This document shows positions 1 through 11,800 of a DNA stretch of 64,000 nucleotides, in pieces. The stretch is from assembly GCA_903813345.2 (NCBI GenBank), contig CAIIXF020000009.1, positions 33,640,740 to 33,704,739 on the forward strand, read 5' to 3'. Below the pieces are notes generated by a model. The model was not told the origin of the DNA. It saw nothing but the letters and a program-made list of their open reading frames with translations, and ran no database searches. The translations under genes and the position numbers were made by a program. Position 1 is the first letter of the stretch, and the number at the start of each line of letters is the position of its first letter. This DNA is from Owenia fusiformis (lineage: Eukaryota; Annelida; Polychaeta; Sabellida; Oweniidae).

Positions 1-1030
1 TTCCTGTTTTAAGTTATTTCTGTTCAAGATCAATACAGAAAACTCCCCTATGACTCCTGGTTCAAAAGCCATTTTTGTCTCGCGAAATTCACTTTTGACC
101 CATTTCCTAGCTTTACAAATAATTTCAAGTGTCCTACATTGTAAAAATCCATGTCAATGTAAAGAGAAGATGTATGAAATAATTTTGTTACGAGAAATCA
201 GCGAAAAATTATATCAATTTTTTTATTTTCAGCCATTTTAGTTAACATTGATTTGTCCATCTGTCTCGCAAAAACCACTTTTGGACCATTTACCTTAAAC
301 CCTCTGTCGATAGGATTCTCGTTTTAAGTTAATTTTGTTCAACATCAATGCAAAAAACTCTCCTATGACTCTTGGTTCAAAAGCTCGCCTATTTTCAAAA
401 TGGTCGCCATTCTTGTTTCGGGAAATTCACTTTTTGCCCATTTCCTAGCTTTACAAATAATTTCAGCTGTCCTGCATTGTTAAAAGCCATGTCACTGTAA
501 AGAGTAGTTGTATGAAATAATTTTGTTACAAAAAATCGGCAAAATATTATATCTGTTTTTTTATTTTCAGCCATTTTAGTTAACATTGATTTGTTCATCT
601 GTCTCGCGAAATCCTCTTTTGGACCATTTACTTAAAACCTCTGTCGATAGGATTCCAGTTTCACGTTATTTTTGTTCAACATCAATACAAAAAAACTCCC
701 CTTTGACTCCTGCTTCAAAAGCTTGCCTGATTTCAAAATGGTCATCATTTTTGTCTCGTGAAATTCAATTTTGGCCCGTTTCCTAGCTTTACAAATAATT
801 TCAGGTGTCTTGCATTGCAAAAAGCCATGTCATTGTAAAGAGTAGTTGTATGAAATAATTTTGTTCCAAATAATTGAAAAAAAATTATATCCGTTTTTTT
901 TTCACCAATTTTACTTAACATCGATTTGTCCATCTGTCTCTCCGTCAGTCCAAAATAGTGGCAAGTGGCTTGAAATAATTTTGTTACAAAAAATCAGCAA
1001 AAAATTATATCCGTTTTTTCTGTCACCATG
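1..1030. repeat. Tandem array of ~320-335 bp units
   Basis: Three units start near 9, 326 and 661, each with TTTTGTTCAACATCAATRCA, CCTAGCTTTACAAATAATTT, GCCATTTTAGTTAACAT and GATTTGTCCATCTGTCTC. The array is cut by the window edge. The unit is related to DNA at about 5450-5580, so this is probably the end of an element of the 5038-6456 type. Frames within it on both strands are products of the repeats. Confidence 0.75.
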
Positions 1031-1185
1031 TGAGCCCAGTACCCACGGTACTAATTTTTTTTCATACTTTCCACACTTTATGATTTGGAGTGTTCATAAT
1101 ATAATTAATCTCTTTGCTTTGAAGTACAGTACTTTTGGATCTCATTTTATCTCCTCATCATATTTATAGTGATCCTTATATATGT

Positions 1186-1459
1186 ACCATTATACCATGG
1201 TCAGAGCAATATCAGGTATAAAATAGCAAGTGGTAAATCACATATTTGGGACACGGAGGATATCAGGGATGATATCGGGCTTAGAGGGATGATATCAGGG
1301 ATGATATTGATATCATCCCGGGTAAATTCAAAAATTTTACAAATTTTCCCCAAAAATTCATTTTTTCAGAATTTTCTAATTTTTCCAAAGCTTTTCATTT
1401 TTTCGAAATTTTTGAATTTTTTCAAAATAATAATTTATGCTCTTGACCATGGTATAATG
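1186..1459. repeat. Inverted repeat with GATATC-rich hairpin
   Basis: CATTATACCATGGTCAGAGC at 1188-1207 is nearly mirrored by the complement at about 1438-1458. Inside, GGGATGATATCA and TGATATCATCCC (about 1288-1320) form a tight hairpin, and similar GATGATATC words recur to 1560. It may be a small inverted-repeat element. Confidence 0.5.
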
Positions 1460-2024
1460 TCGTTATTCACCTGTTGGGATGATATGGGTAATATCCCTCT
1501 GATGATATCGATATTTAAAAATTGGTATCATCATTGTGATATTCCCCATATCAGATCCCTTCTGGTGAATAACTACTTCATATACAGTGTATGTTTGTGA
1601 TACCTGCAAATATATTCGCCATTGATGCTGTCATTTGGAATTGAGTCTCCAGATATTTTGGTAGAAATGTTGTGCCATACATGCCATAGACCCACACAGG
1701 AGAACAATTCCCTATCACCAATCCTAGTAATAAATTAATAATTAGACATTTATTGAAATCATGGACATGAACATCTTTGTGGAATGAGTCTCATTCCCCA
1801 GCACATACACATAATATGTGGGTTTAAGACATTTTGGATTATAATATATTTATATTTGTTTACATTGTTAAATCAATTTATTGAACTTTCCAAGTAAGGC
1901 CTGTACTTAAATTTTGCCATTTTCATATGTTGGAAAACATGGAAAATATCCATTGAATATTTTATGTGTAATTTTTCAGTCACTTTTATCGATTTTTTGT
2001 TAATATTATCTGGTTTGATTTTAC

Positions 2025-2432
2025 CCATTAACACAGGATTCTGAAGCAGTTGTTTCACATTGGACAACACTTTGAATTCTTTGTCTGCATTTCCCTCATC
2101 ATCTGCTTTAAGGCCCATCTCTTTTGCATTTGCGTGGTCATCATCTTCATTATCAACTTCAGGTTCAATCATTTTTTCCTTCTCATCTGTCGATCTCAAT
2201 TTTCTTTCTTTCTCTTCATCATTTCCATAACTCAGAGCATTGATATTTGTTAATTCTGTCTCAGTATGTTTAAGTTCATATGCTTTGTCTTCATCTGTAT
2301 TGTTTAGTATTGGTATTTGACTGGGTATCAGGAAATATAGGGCGGAGTGTATGAAGCACACGCAACATATTGTCACGGAGCCTAGCCACCATGCCCCAAC
2401 CCACGCTGGGTCATCCTGATCAAGGTTGACAT
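2025..2432 (-). CDS. SLCO/OATP coding exon 3 with WVGAWW signature
   Basis: The acceptor is GTTTTATAG|ATGTCAACC and the donor ATGG|GTAAAATC, in phase 1 and out phase 1. It encodes the signature DPAWVGAWWLG, one hydrophobic helix, then a long charged loop rich in Glu, Asp and Lys, and KQLLQNPVLM, which leads into the next membrane helix in the family. Translation past the donor to 1873 is intron readthrough. A mariner-like element begins 26 bases upstream of the acceptor, so the branch point may lie in or near its terminal repeat. Confidence 0.87.
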
Positions 2433-5400
2433 CTATAAAACATGGTAGAAGGTATATACAGGGTGACCAAAAAATGCAACCCTCCATTTCTTCAATATTT
2501 TTCTTAAATGGAGGTTAAATTCGGCACACAAGGACTTCATTCAATGTGAGATCCTCTGGCAAAGTTTCAATAATCATAGTCTTATATTAATAGAGTTATG
2601 GTCGTTCCAAAATATGCTCCAAATGTCGTCCAGATGAAGTGCTTCAAAGGCCCTATTCATTCTGTGAAATGCACAGCTTGGGCTGCCAATTTCCAAACAT
2701 GCAATCATCAGTCCCTTTTGGTTTGAGGTTGATAATGGCAACACTGTTACTGTTAACACACAGCGCATTATTGGCGTTCCCAGGAAGTTCTAGGCAGTTC
2801 TATATTGACATAGAGGCTTCAATAGACAGGAACAGTGGTTCTAGAAGGTTGGAGCTCCTCCTCACACTTCTAATGATAGCATAGCCTGGCTCACTAGTCA
2901 TTTCTATGAGAAGATAATCTCTCCTAGGATGGAGATCCCATGGTCATCCCACAGTCTTGATCTCAATGCCCCGGACTTCTATATATGGGGTTATTTAAAG
3001 GATGATGTGTATGAAAATAATCCTACCGCAATTGCAGAACTCCAACAAGCAATGGCTGCAAAAATTTGAGCCATACCCATGGGGAAGAATGCATCCATGT
3101 TATGAACAGTTTTCCTTGAACATTGCAAGTTAGTTTTCAGCGAAATTGACGACATCTGGAGCATATTTTGAAACAACCATAACTCTGTCAATATAAGACT
3201 ATGATTATTAAAACTTTGCCAGAGGATCCCACATTGAATGAAGTCCTTGTGTGCCAAATCTCAGCGCAATTTACCTCCATTTAAGAAAAATATTGAAAAA
3301 ATGGAGGGTTGCATTTTTTGAGGTCACCCTGTAGTAGAAGGTGCCAATGTCAGGGGTTTAGCTAGGATAGAAAAAACATTAATGTTATGTTATTTAATCA
3401 GATAAGGTAAAATGATTAAAATAAATCACTTATTGCATTTTTAAAATTTGGAATCCCGATCCCCTATTCAATAACAATGGTTGCAAAAAAAGTTATGACT
3501 TTTCTTTTTCTGTAATATTCTTTAATTAGCTAAACAAACATTTTGAATCGGCTAATGGTGAAAGTGAGGAAAATGCATATGGCAATAGGCCCGGGGGGTT
3601 CACTCTAAATGATTTGGGAAAGAGGGAAATTGAGAGGAAATTGACATGGAAAAATGTTCAAAAGGGGATCTTTGGCGTGGCACATGGGTATTAAGAGGCA
3701 TATTGGTAGTGGTGTAACGAGTGACTCTGGTAATCGACTAGAACTCAAATGAGCCTAGATATGATCAATCGATTGAAAATTTGAAAATCGTGATCCCAAA
3801 TATTTCTGAGAAAAATCGCGATTTACCCTCCATACTCACGATTTAAGCAAGGATTGTAGCTGCCTTTACTTTTTTCTAATAAATTACACACTTCTGACTA
3901 TATTCTGCAGATTGTTTTGTTGATTTAATGGTTCAGTTGATGAGAAAAAGTATGAGAATCATATTCATTGCTTTTTATGTTTGTTTATATCCGGTATATC
4001 GCATGCGCATGCGCATATGTATTTTGACGGAAGTGGGAATTTCAAAGTCGAAAAAATCCATAAAAGGCTTATGTCATTGCTGATATACGGTAAATGTGCG
4101 TCTAAAACATCCAAAACGGAACTCAATCCATTCAGATCTACATCATTGAGTGGTCATTAAACCAAAAGTCGATGTAAGTAGTGACAAATGCCTTGATTTT
4201 CCAGGTTCTAATTTTCTCAATTTAAAAAAAAAAAATCGCCAAAATCGTCTACACGATCGTCAAATGTATCATTCTACTCGAGTAGAAATTTTGGTGGCGA
4301 GTCTCACCACTACATATTGGAGTGAAACCCCCGGGCAATAGGCCCAGTGTGTCACTCGTAGTTTAATATCTCTAAACATATTGTTATTGCACTTTCAGAA
4401 CTTCAACAAGTTAACATTTAATGTGATTTTATTGCACATTTTGCAATTCAAAATAAAACTATTTCCATGTATTTAAAAACCATACTTTGAGAAAATTAAG
4501 TTGAAATATTACCTAGTGGAGTTTTAAAAAAACAGTTAAAAAAAGTATTCTAGAAAGTAATTAAGGTAGTAGTATGGTATCGCTCAAACTTTTTTCTACA
4601 ACCCAGCTTTTTCTTGAAAATAAACTCGATGAAAGATACTAATGCATAACAAAGTATGTGAAAATTAAAAAGATTGACAGTTTATTCAGTTTTCCTTTTG
4701 GGCATGACTTCTCTCGTCACCGTTGGAATTTATGTGAGAATGGGATTTGAATGTGCAATCGATACTATACTACCTTAAAGTGACACGTAGACGAGTTTAT
4801 ATCAGAGTCGTGACAGTAATAAATGCTTGAGTCACATGTTTGGTTACCATAATATATAATACATTGCCTTTTATGGTTCCTAGACACATAAAAACAACCT
4901 GATTTAGGCTGCATTTTTGTACATGCTCAAAATATTTTTGAGTTTAGTTTTTCACATAATTATGATTTGGCCAGTTAACAGTCTCTATTATCAACAATTT
5001 TATTTTACATAACTTCATGGGTGACTTACCGTTTTTATGTCCCCACCACATAGTGTGGGGCCATATTGTCGGCCTAGGCGCGTCCGTCTGTCTGTCCGTC
5101 TGTCTGTCCGTCCGTACGTCCGGCAGTTTTCTCCAAAACTGCTACAGATATCACCTTCAAATCTTCAGGGATAACTTATGAGTGCATACAGATGTGGATG
5201 AAAAAAAATTAACTCAATACCTACTTCCTGTCGGCCATTTTGAAGTCAAATGCTAAAATCCTTGTCTGCAAACTTTAAGAAAAACGGCTTCACAGTTGCT
5301 TTTAAAACTTTAAAATCTTGTTCAGCTCACTTCATTCTAGATCTGATTAGGTTTTGGCCATTTTGAATGTTTTAAGAAAAGTTAGCGCACGATAATACTT

Positions 5401-7917
5401 TGTATCATATTGAATGGTGTTTTTCAGTTTTCATACTTTAACTTTTTAGTAGCTTTATAAATAATTTCAGGTGTACTTTGTTGTAAAAGCTTATGTTATT
5501 GTTAAGAGTAGTTATATGTGATAATTTTGTAAAAAGATTTCAGCAAAAACTCATAATCACTTTTTTATTGTCAGCCATTTTGGATTTTTCCGTCCTAAAA
5601 TCTTGTCTGTAAAGTCTTGTCTACGCGTTTTCAGGTGAACCGTTGGGTAGATCAATTTCAAATTTTCAGGGATGATTCTTAGTATGAGAATCTAGATCTG
5701 ATTAGTTTTTGGGCATTCTGGGTAAATGTCAAAGCAGCCATTTTGGATTTTCCGTCCTAAAATCTTGTCTGTAAAGTCTTGTCTACGCATTTTCAGGTGA
5801 ACAGTTTGGTAGATCAATTTCAAATTTTCAGGGATGATTCTCAGTATGAAAATCTAGATCTGATTATTTTTACGGCATTCTGGATAAATGTCAAGGCAGC
5901 CATTTTGGATTTTCCGTCTTAAAATCTTGCCCGTAAAGTCTTGTCTATGCGTTTTTAGGTGAACCGTTTGGTAGATCAATTTCAAATTTTCAGGGATGAT
6001 TCTTAGTATGAAAATCTAGAACTGATTAGTTTTTGAGCATTCTGGGTAAATGTCAAGGCAGCCATTTTGGATTTTCTGTCCTAAAATCTTGTCTGTAAAG
6101 TCTTGTCTACACATTTCCAGGTGAACTGTTTGGTAGATCAATTTCAAATTTTCAGGGATGATTCTTAGTATGAAAATCTAGAACAGATTAGTTTTTGGCA
6201 TTCTGGATAAATGTCAAGGTAGCCATTTTTGGATTTACTGTCCTCAAATCTTGTTTACATGTTTTCTGGTTAATTGTGTGACGGATCAATTTCAAATTTT
6301 CAGGGGTGGTTCTTAGTATGAAAATTTAGAACTGACTAATTTTGGTAAATTTTAAGGTGGCCATTTTGGATTCTCCGTCCTCAAATTGTGTCGGTAAAGT
6401 CTTGTCTACTCATTTTTAGGATAACCATTTGACAGGATCACCCATAGGTGGGGACATATTGTACACATTTGTGTTCTTGTTGCATATTGCTATTAAGACC
6501 AAACCTCTTACCTGATAGATCTATGTAGTAACTTGTGTACAATGCACCAAGAAGGTATCCTGCTGTGTAGCCAAAGAAACCAGAACTCCATATACATGCT
6601 GAAGGTAAAGATCCAGACACCTTTCAGCACAATGTATGTAATATTCATTATCAATGATAAAGAGATCTTGTGACAAAATCCTTAGGAGGTATCAGAGTTT
6701 GGGGTTTTATTGGCAGCAGGCAACGGGCGATTTTCACCAGTTGTTTTCACAAAATTGCCTGTTGTTTTTTAAGGTTTTTTCAACTTTTCCATGCTAAAAT
6801 TATGATTTCCATTAATTTTGCTTGTTGTTTTCATTTTTTTAACCTGTTGTGAGATATTCTAGCGAAACCCCTGAAAGTGTATCTTTTGTTAAAGAAACCC
6901 AAAGATCCATACACATTTTTACAGACCTGGTGACGTTATATTGCTCCCATTGGTAAAGTCTCAACGATTTAGAATATTTTATGTCATATTTTACATACTG
7001 GTATTAAATATGAATTTTAAGATTATTTAGAGAATTGACATAAAAAGGAATGCTTTTTTGTTTTTGAAGTGTTGCCCTTTGTGCATTCTCATCAAATTTC
7101 TACTTCCTACTAATATAACAGTGTTTTATATAAGTTTTATTGTTAACAGCTGTTTACATGTCTGTATTGATACCAATAGTTAAAAAATTATGAAATTGTG
7201 AATTCACTATGAATCTAAATAGAGACTACTGAAAATTCAGAATTTGTTAAAACTTCATGGTCGTGAACTTGATTTATGTATGTACGATTTTCACTTGTTA
7301 CCTATATATATGGAGGTGCCCTGTTGTCTTAGAAGTTTGTCAATGTATGAGATTGAAACATTTAGCATGGCAACTAGATTGAAACCTATCGCTATCTTTG
7401 CAAACACCAAAAAAAATCCTGTGATCCCCTGCTCTAGTTGATTTCCATTTAGACTGTTATCCTTGCATTCTTCAAGATGGTTGTTTGAGTTTGATGTTTT
7501 GTTTGAAATCAAGTTGCTGATCGTTACTTTGCTGGGAGAATCACAGAGATGTATCCTATTGTTATATCCGAACTCATGTGTGCTATTTCCAATGCTATCG
7601 TTAGGTAGTTCCTCAGCGCCAAATATGATATGTGGCAAGAAAAATAAGAAGCTTGACAAACAAAGTCCATAACCACAGGCTTGAATTAAGCGTGGTACTT
7701 TCTTGAATTTATGACCTATGGCCCCAAAAACTATGGTCCCAAAGATATATCCAATGTCATAGCAGCTATAGATAAATCCGAGAATGGTTGTTTTATAGTG
7801 GAATCGTTTTTCAAGTGTTGTAAAGACTGCTTGGCGATATGCTGTCTCTGTTCCAAATAGAAAAGTATATATGCATGTCATGATTGCAAAAATGTAAACC
7901 ATGTTACATCTCATCAT
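2025..7917 (-). CDS. Organic anion transporting polypeptide (SLCO/OATP), 5' part of gene
   Basis: Three exons on the minus strand (7917-7302, 6598-6512, 2432-2025) join in frame (616+87+408 nt, phases 1 and 1) into about 370 residues. The product is a multi-pass plasma-membrane carrier of the major facilitator type that moves amphipathic organic anions. The N-terminus holds the first membrane helices, with TLEKRFHYKTTILGFIYS and YDIGYIFG typical of OATP helices 1-2. A glycosylation-rich loop follows (NSTH, NKTS). ISYIDK..TSIYIG precedes a Gly-rich helix (YLLGALYTSYYID), and DPAWVGAWWLG matches the family signature. The last exon adds a very acidic, charged cytoplasmic loop and the KQLLQNPVLM segment. 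A family member has about 650-720 residues and 12 helices, so the 3' half lies outside the window to the left. The ATG at 7917 is preceded by an in-frame TAA (7924-7926), which supports this start. The subfamily is unknown. Confidence 0.88.
2459..3331 (+). mobile_element. Mariner/Tc1-like element with decayed transposase
   Basis: The ends are CAGGGTGACC...GGTCACCCTG within TA on both sides. Long terminal inverted repeats (over 80 bp) share CTCCATTTCTTCAATATTTT and the block around CAAGGACTTCATTCAATGTG. Inside, on the plus strand, are relics of an IS630/mariner transposase: KVGAPPHTSN after an in-frame TAG (from about 2841), then SLDLNAPDFYIWGYLKDDVY (about 2952-3013), equal to the SPDL.P.DF.LWG..K block with the third catalytic Asp. 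Stops and a large deletion make it nonautonomous. It lies in an SLCO intron. Confidence 0.8.
3592..4333. mobile_element. TIR element with ~11 bp target duplication
   Basis: The ends CGGGGGGTTCACTC and GAGTGAAACCCCCG are inverted with one mismatch. GGCAATAGGCC flanks both sides (3581-3591 and 4334-4344). A duplication of 9-11 bp suggests a Mutator-like element. An inner inverted pair, GTAGTGGTG near 3704 and its complement near 4306, hints at a second element nested inside. No coding capacity is seen. Confidence 0.7.
4001..4016. repeat. Alternating purine-pyrimidine GCATGCGCATGCGCAT
   Basis: A 16-base self-complementary alternating tract that could adopt a Z-DNA or cruciform form. It lies inside the 3592-4333 element. 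Confidence 0.5.
4565..4774. mobile_element. piggyBac-like MITE flanked by TTAA
   Basis: The 210-bp unit begins GGTAGTAGTATGGTATCG and ends CGATACTATACTACC, inverted apart from small differences, with TTAA at 4561-4564 and 4775-4778. TTAA duplication is the mark of piggyBac transposases. No ORF. Confidence 0.72.
5038..6456. mobile_element. Terminal-hairpin element with ~168 bp tandem units
   Basis: It begins TGTCCCCACC, folding on itself with GTGTGGGG, then a GTCCGTCTGTCTG run, then units of about 165-170 bp. Each unit has GCCATTTTGGAT, CTAAAATCTTGTCTGTAAAG and CAATTTCAAATTTTCAGGG. It ends GGTGGGGACA, complementary to the start. TA flanks both ends. It fills the SLCO intron up to 55 bases from exon 2. 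Confidence 0.72.
6512..6598 (-). CDS. SLCO/OATP coding exon 2
   Basis: An 87-nt exon between acceptor TTACCTTCAG|CATG and donor ATCAG|GTAAGAGG, phase 1 on both sides. Joined to its neighbours it reads YIACIWSSGFFGYTAGYLLG and so on to YIDLS, the Gly-rich helix plus the YxD turn of OATPs. Its donor is only 55 bases from the edge of the repeat element at 5038-6456. Confidence 0.85.
6599..7301. other. SLCO intron, nothing further seen
   Basis: The 703-base intron between SLCO exons 1 and 2. It is A+T-rich, with no repeat ends, RNA gene or second open frame that I can support. Confidence 0.6.
7302..7917 (-). CDS. SLCO/OATP coding exon 1 (N-terminal helices)
   Basis: Encodes about 205 residues from MMRCNMVYIF to TSIYIG. 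The donor is ATAG|GTAACAAG, with the exon ending at 7302 after one base of a split codon. It covers about four hydrophobic stretches and an extracellular loop with several N-x-S/T sites. The start codon is doubled (ATGATG); either Met could serve. Confidence 0.85.
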
Positions 7918-8402
7918 TGTGCCTTATGGGTCTTTAAATCACCTGAATTAATCCGGCAATAATGGCTTCTATATGGCTACAAAAATATTTAGCGAATGTC
8001 CTGGAACTCGAATTGTCTGTTGCAATATGGCTCAGGTACATTATATTTTATAGCTCTGCTTACGTGAATTTCAGGTGAATGTTTTATTTATTATCCAATC
8101 CTGTAAAGATACTGACAATGCCATGGTAATTTGTTGCAGATTTATGATATTTGTTATAATAAAAGGTACAACACATTGCATAGATTTTTATTGGGCTATA
8201 ATGATCTGCACATGAGTTTGCCCTCCAAGCAGTGATGTTGCGTTTTCGCTACTAAATGAAATAGATAAATTATACTACAGGTTTTTGTCTGAACTAGAAA
8301 ACTTCTGAACCTTGATATTTAAGTCAGAAATTTGAGACTTAATTTACATTTTACAATGCAATTAATGCATGCCTACATATGTAAATTTGGTTGTGTGGAT
8401 TT

Positions 8403-8579
8403 ACAGTAAAACCTGTCTTAAGTGGAACACCTTTGGTACCTCTAATGAGTATTTCACTCAAGAGATGTTTTACTTATACATGTTCATTTGATATTTATTC
8501 AGTTGGTCTTGGGACTCTAAAAAGTGTTCCACTAATAGGTGTTCAACTTCTAGAGTTGTTTAACTTTACAGGTTTCACC
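8403..8579. repeat. AAACCTGT...GTTCCACT repeat, copy 1
   Basis: It starts ACAGTAAAACCTGTCTTAAG and ends TTTACAGGTTTCACC, with inner GTGGAACACC and GTGTTCCAC words. It matches copies at 29142, 44121 and 44503. The complementary ends and length near 170-180 bp suggest a MITE. It lies just upstream of the first DGKE exon in the window. Confidence 0.6.
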
Positions 8580-8733
8580 ATCTTCGTTCACTCGGCTCCC
8601 GTCGGTCGATGAACGCAGTGAAGACTGAGTGTGCAAAGATGGGTTTCACTGTACTTTATTCATCTAGTCATATGATATGTTTGCCAGAGGGCATGCTACC
8701 CGTTATATTGATGTGTATTCTGTATGTTTTCAG

Positions 8734-8879
8734 CCTGCTCCACAAGTATGTATACTCCCTCTTGGTACTGGGAATGACCTATCAAGGGTACTAGGCTGGG
8801 GAGAGGGATACACTGGTGATGTTGTCATCAAGCATATCCTGAACCAAATGAAACAATCAAGAGTTACTCATCTTGACAG
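8734..8879 (+). CDS. DGKE: DGKE exon with GTGND catalytic motif
   Basis: The acceptor is TATGTTTTCAG|CCTGCT and the donor GACAG|GTAAATAG, starting in phase 0 and ending in phase 2. It encodes [20 protein letters not shown], then [16 protein letters not shown], and ends in [12 protein letters not shown] is a universal DGK catalytic-domain motif. The exon follows directly on a short repeat (8403-8579). Confidence 0.9.
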
Positions 8880-11800
8880 GTAAATAGAAAAACACAAACA
8901 CTATTCAAAGCCTAAGATAATAATAATTAAATAGGAATGATAGAAACCCTTAATTAAAGAATATTTTTTGAAAATGTCTAGTTTGTCTCATTAATGAAGA
9001 TTTCCATGGGGGTTTATGATTGACCACTTCGGCCTAAAATCACTTGAAAAGTGTTCAGAATAGTGAAAAACTGCATAATCCAGAAGGAAAGACCCCCCCC
9101 CCTGGCTACTGGCCTGGATTAATATTAGAAAATGACTCCTAATATGCTCAATTTTGAAGCCTTCTTTTGTATTGTGGGTTGAAACTTTTGAAACATTTAA
9201 ATGTGTTTAATAGATGTCGTGGTTGTGTTTGTATTGTTAAACAGATTGAAAAGCACTCTATTCATATGCTCAAAGTTTAAATGGTCAATACCATTGGCTT
9301 TCAAGCCTGTCACATCTTATCACAGATCAGGCAAACCCACAGAATGTGCAAGCCCCATATAGTGTAGCGAAGACACTGCAAGTTTGCCTTATTCTGTTTG
9401 CTGTTAGACATAAGTCGTCAGCTTTGACTAAAACACAAAAAGCAAATCTGACTCCATGCCTTATAAAAAGATTATCTGTTCTTGCCCCTAAAACTCCCCC
9501 AACTACAACATAAGGTTTTTTGCCATTTTCTCAAAATCTGATTGAATTATTAAATAGAAAGAAAAGCCATAATTATTTATGTTTTGATCCAGGTGGAAGG
9601 TTGAAATCTCGCATGAAAAGAGGATAGGAATTCCATTACCTAGGAAGGTAGGCCCAGTGTTGACAGTGTCAACTTTTAGACCATGTCCTATGATTCTTGG
9701 GGGATATCATTTTTATCTTTTAGTGGATATGCAAATATTCCACAAGCAAACACATTGTTTGTGTGAAGATGATATCATAAAAAATCATAGCACATTGTCT
9801 GTCATTTGACATTTTCTACTATTTAATATTATAAAACAATCAATCATGTTATTTTAATAATGATTGAAATCATGATCACACTCTCCTCATTGTCCATTTT
9901 ACATACTAAAAAACAAAAATGCACAAAGCTATACAAGAACAACATTGTAATCTGTATTTTAGGTAAATCTGTATTTTAGATAAATAGATTAATAGCGCAG
10001 TCAGATGTCCAGAAATGAGCCCTTCATAGTTCGACTTTTTCAGGAAAGCAACAAACTTGGCACAGTTGTAGAAACACATGATCTGAGTGGAAAATGATTT
10101 CGGGGCAAGTGATCCGGAGTGGTCTTCATGGATTTTTTAGTCTCCGACCCCAACCCCTATCAGGCGGGGAGGGGGTACATTATAAAAAATAAATAAAAAT
10201 GGTTGTGAAGTAAAAATTTTTAAATGACTCCATTTGGTGATTGCTCTGAGCCTTGAAATTGAGACAAACGGATTGTAGATGTGGTGTTTAGTGTGGAAAA
10301 TGCATTTTGACCCAATTATCTAGCGTGAATTCATCTTTTAAAGGGTCAAATATGGGACATCAAGTACTGTATTTCAAGAATGTGATGTCTGATCATCTTG
10401 GAAAAATTCATTCTAATAGGGGTATAAGTGTTCATCACAAATATAGAATATGGCTTGGGTAGCTCATGTATTTTTTGAGATAAAAATTATCGAAATTTGA
10501 ATTTTTAAGCACTTGCGGCCTAGGGATAACCTTATTCTACCTTAATAATTTTTAAGATATGCAATGTATGGGTCTCATATGAGCTCAAAATGGTGCATTG
10601 AGTCTTATTTTGTCATATTATTCCTAATTGGATTGAAAAATGATTGGAACTTTTCAAAAAAAAAAAAAAAATTTAGTATCGCTTCTGAAGGACCAGGGGT
10701 AACCATATTTTACCTTAATAACTTTCAAGGTTTGTAATATATGTATCCCAAATTAGCTCAAGATGGTGCATATAGTTCTGTTTAATCATTATACCTCCAA
10801 TAAGATGTAGAAAATGATTGGACATTTCTTAAAATTTGAAATTTTCATTTTAGCTTATGATGGCCTGGGGGGGGGGCTTATTTAACCTTGAACTTTTCTT
10901 AATTATGAGACGTATGCATCTCAAATGAGCTTAGAATTGTGTCATATACTCTTGTTTTGTCATAATATTCCTTAGGAGATGTAAAAAATAATGGAAATTT
11001 GAAAAATTACATTTTTAGCTTTTGACAGGTCAGGGGTGATTTTATCATATATTACCATAATATAGAAGCAAAGAATGGAGTGAGTTTAGCAGCCCCGTCC
11101 CCATGACCGATGCCATTGGCAGCTTGGGTCTTAAAGCATTTATGACCCAAGCTGCAATAAACCATGCTGACCTATTCTCAGCCAATCAGTGAGCTTGAAG
11201 GAACAAGTGGTAAATGCGTGCACAAGTGGTAAATGTGAGCTGCTTCTGTCAAGGATTCTGTCAGTGAATAATGACAGTCAATGATTGGGCACAAGAATGC
11301 CAAATGTTATCACAATAATTTTCAAGATAAAATGATCTCAAAATGGGGAAAATAGTCTGTTTTTCACTTTATTCCTACTGAGATAATGATTAACAACAAT
11401 TAGAAAATTCAGTGACACATTTAAATCTCAATCCATTTATTCCATTTTTCCATAGCAGTAGAATACAGATGTAACATCACATCCAATGATTGTATGAGAA
11501 ATGGGGAGGATTAAACTTTGGTCATTGGCAGGTAGATATTGATATGTTTTCTCCCTTACCATATGCTATCCAAATTGACTTTTTCAGTTTTTAACATCAC
11601 ATATATGCCAGGATAATCACATCAGAATTAAATGTAAGAAGTATTATTCTTTCTCTTGAAGGCCATGATTGAAGCAGTTTAACTGAAAATATTGAGAAAT
11701 ATCCTTGAATCTGCTTCTTCTTATAAGAGCAAGGGTGATGGCAGAACCTCACTGTTGGGCTAAAACATTCCATTGCCTCCTTAATTTATGTGGTCACTAT

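Noticed and set aside
8403-8733. Open frames before the first DGKE exon as an upstream kinase exon
   Set aside because: The text up to about 8580 is the AAACCTGT repeat, and no GGDGT-like kinase motif is present; the frame continues only by intron readthrough before TTTTCAG at 8733.
9093-9115. C-run with CTGGCTACTGGCCTG as a hAT element
   Set aside because: Only one end-like fragment is present, with no partner or duplication.
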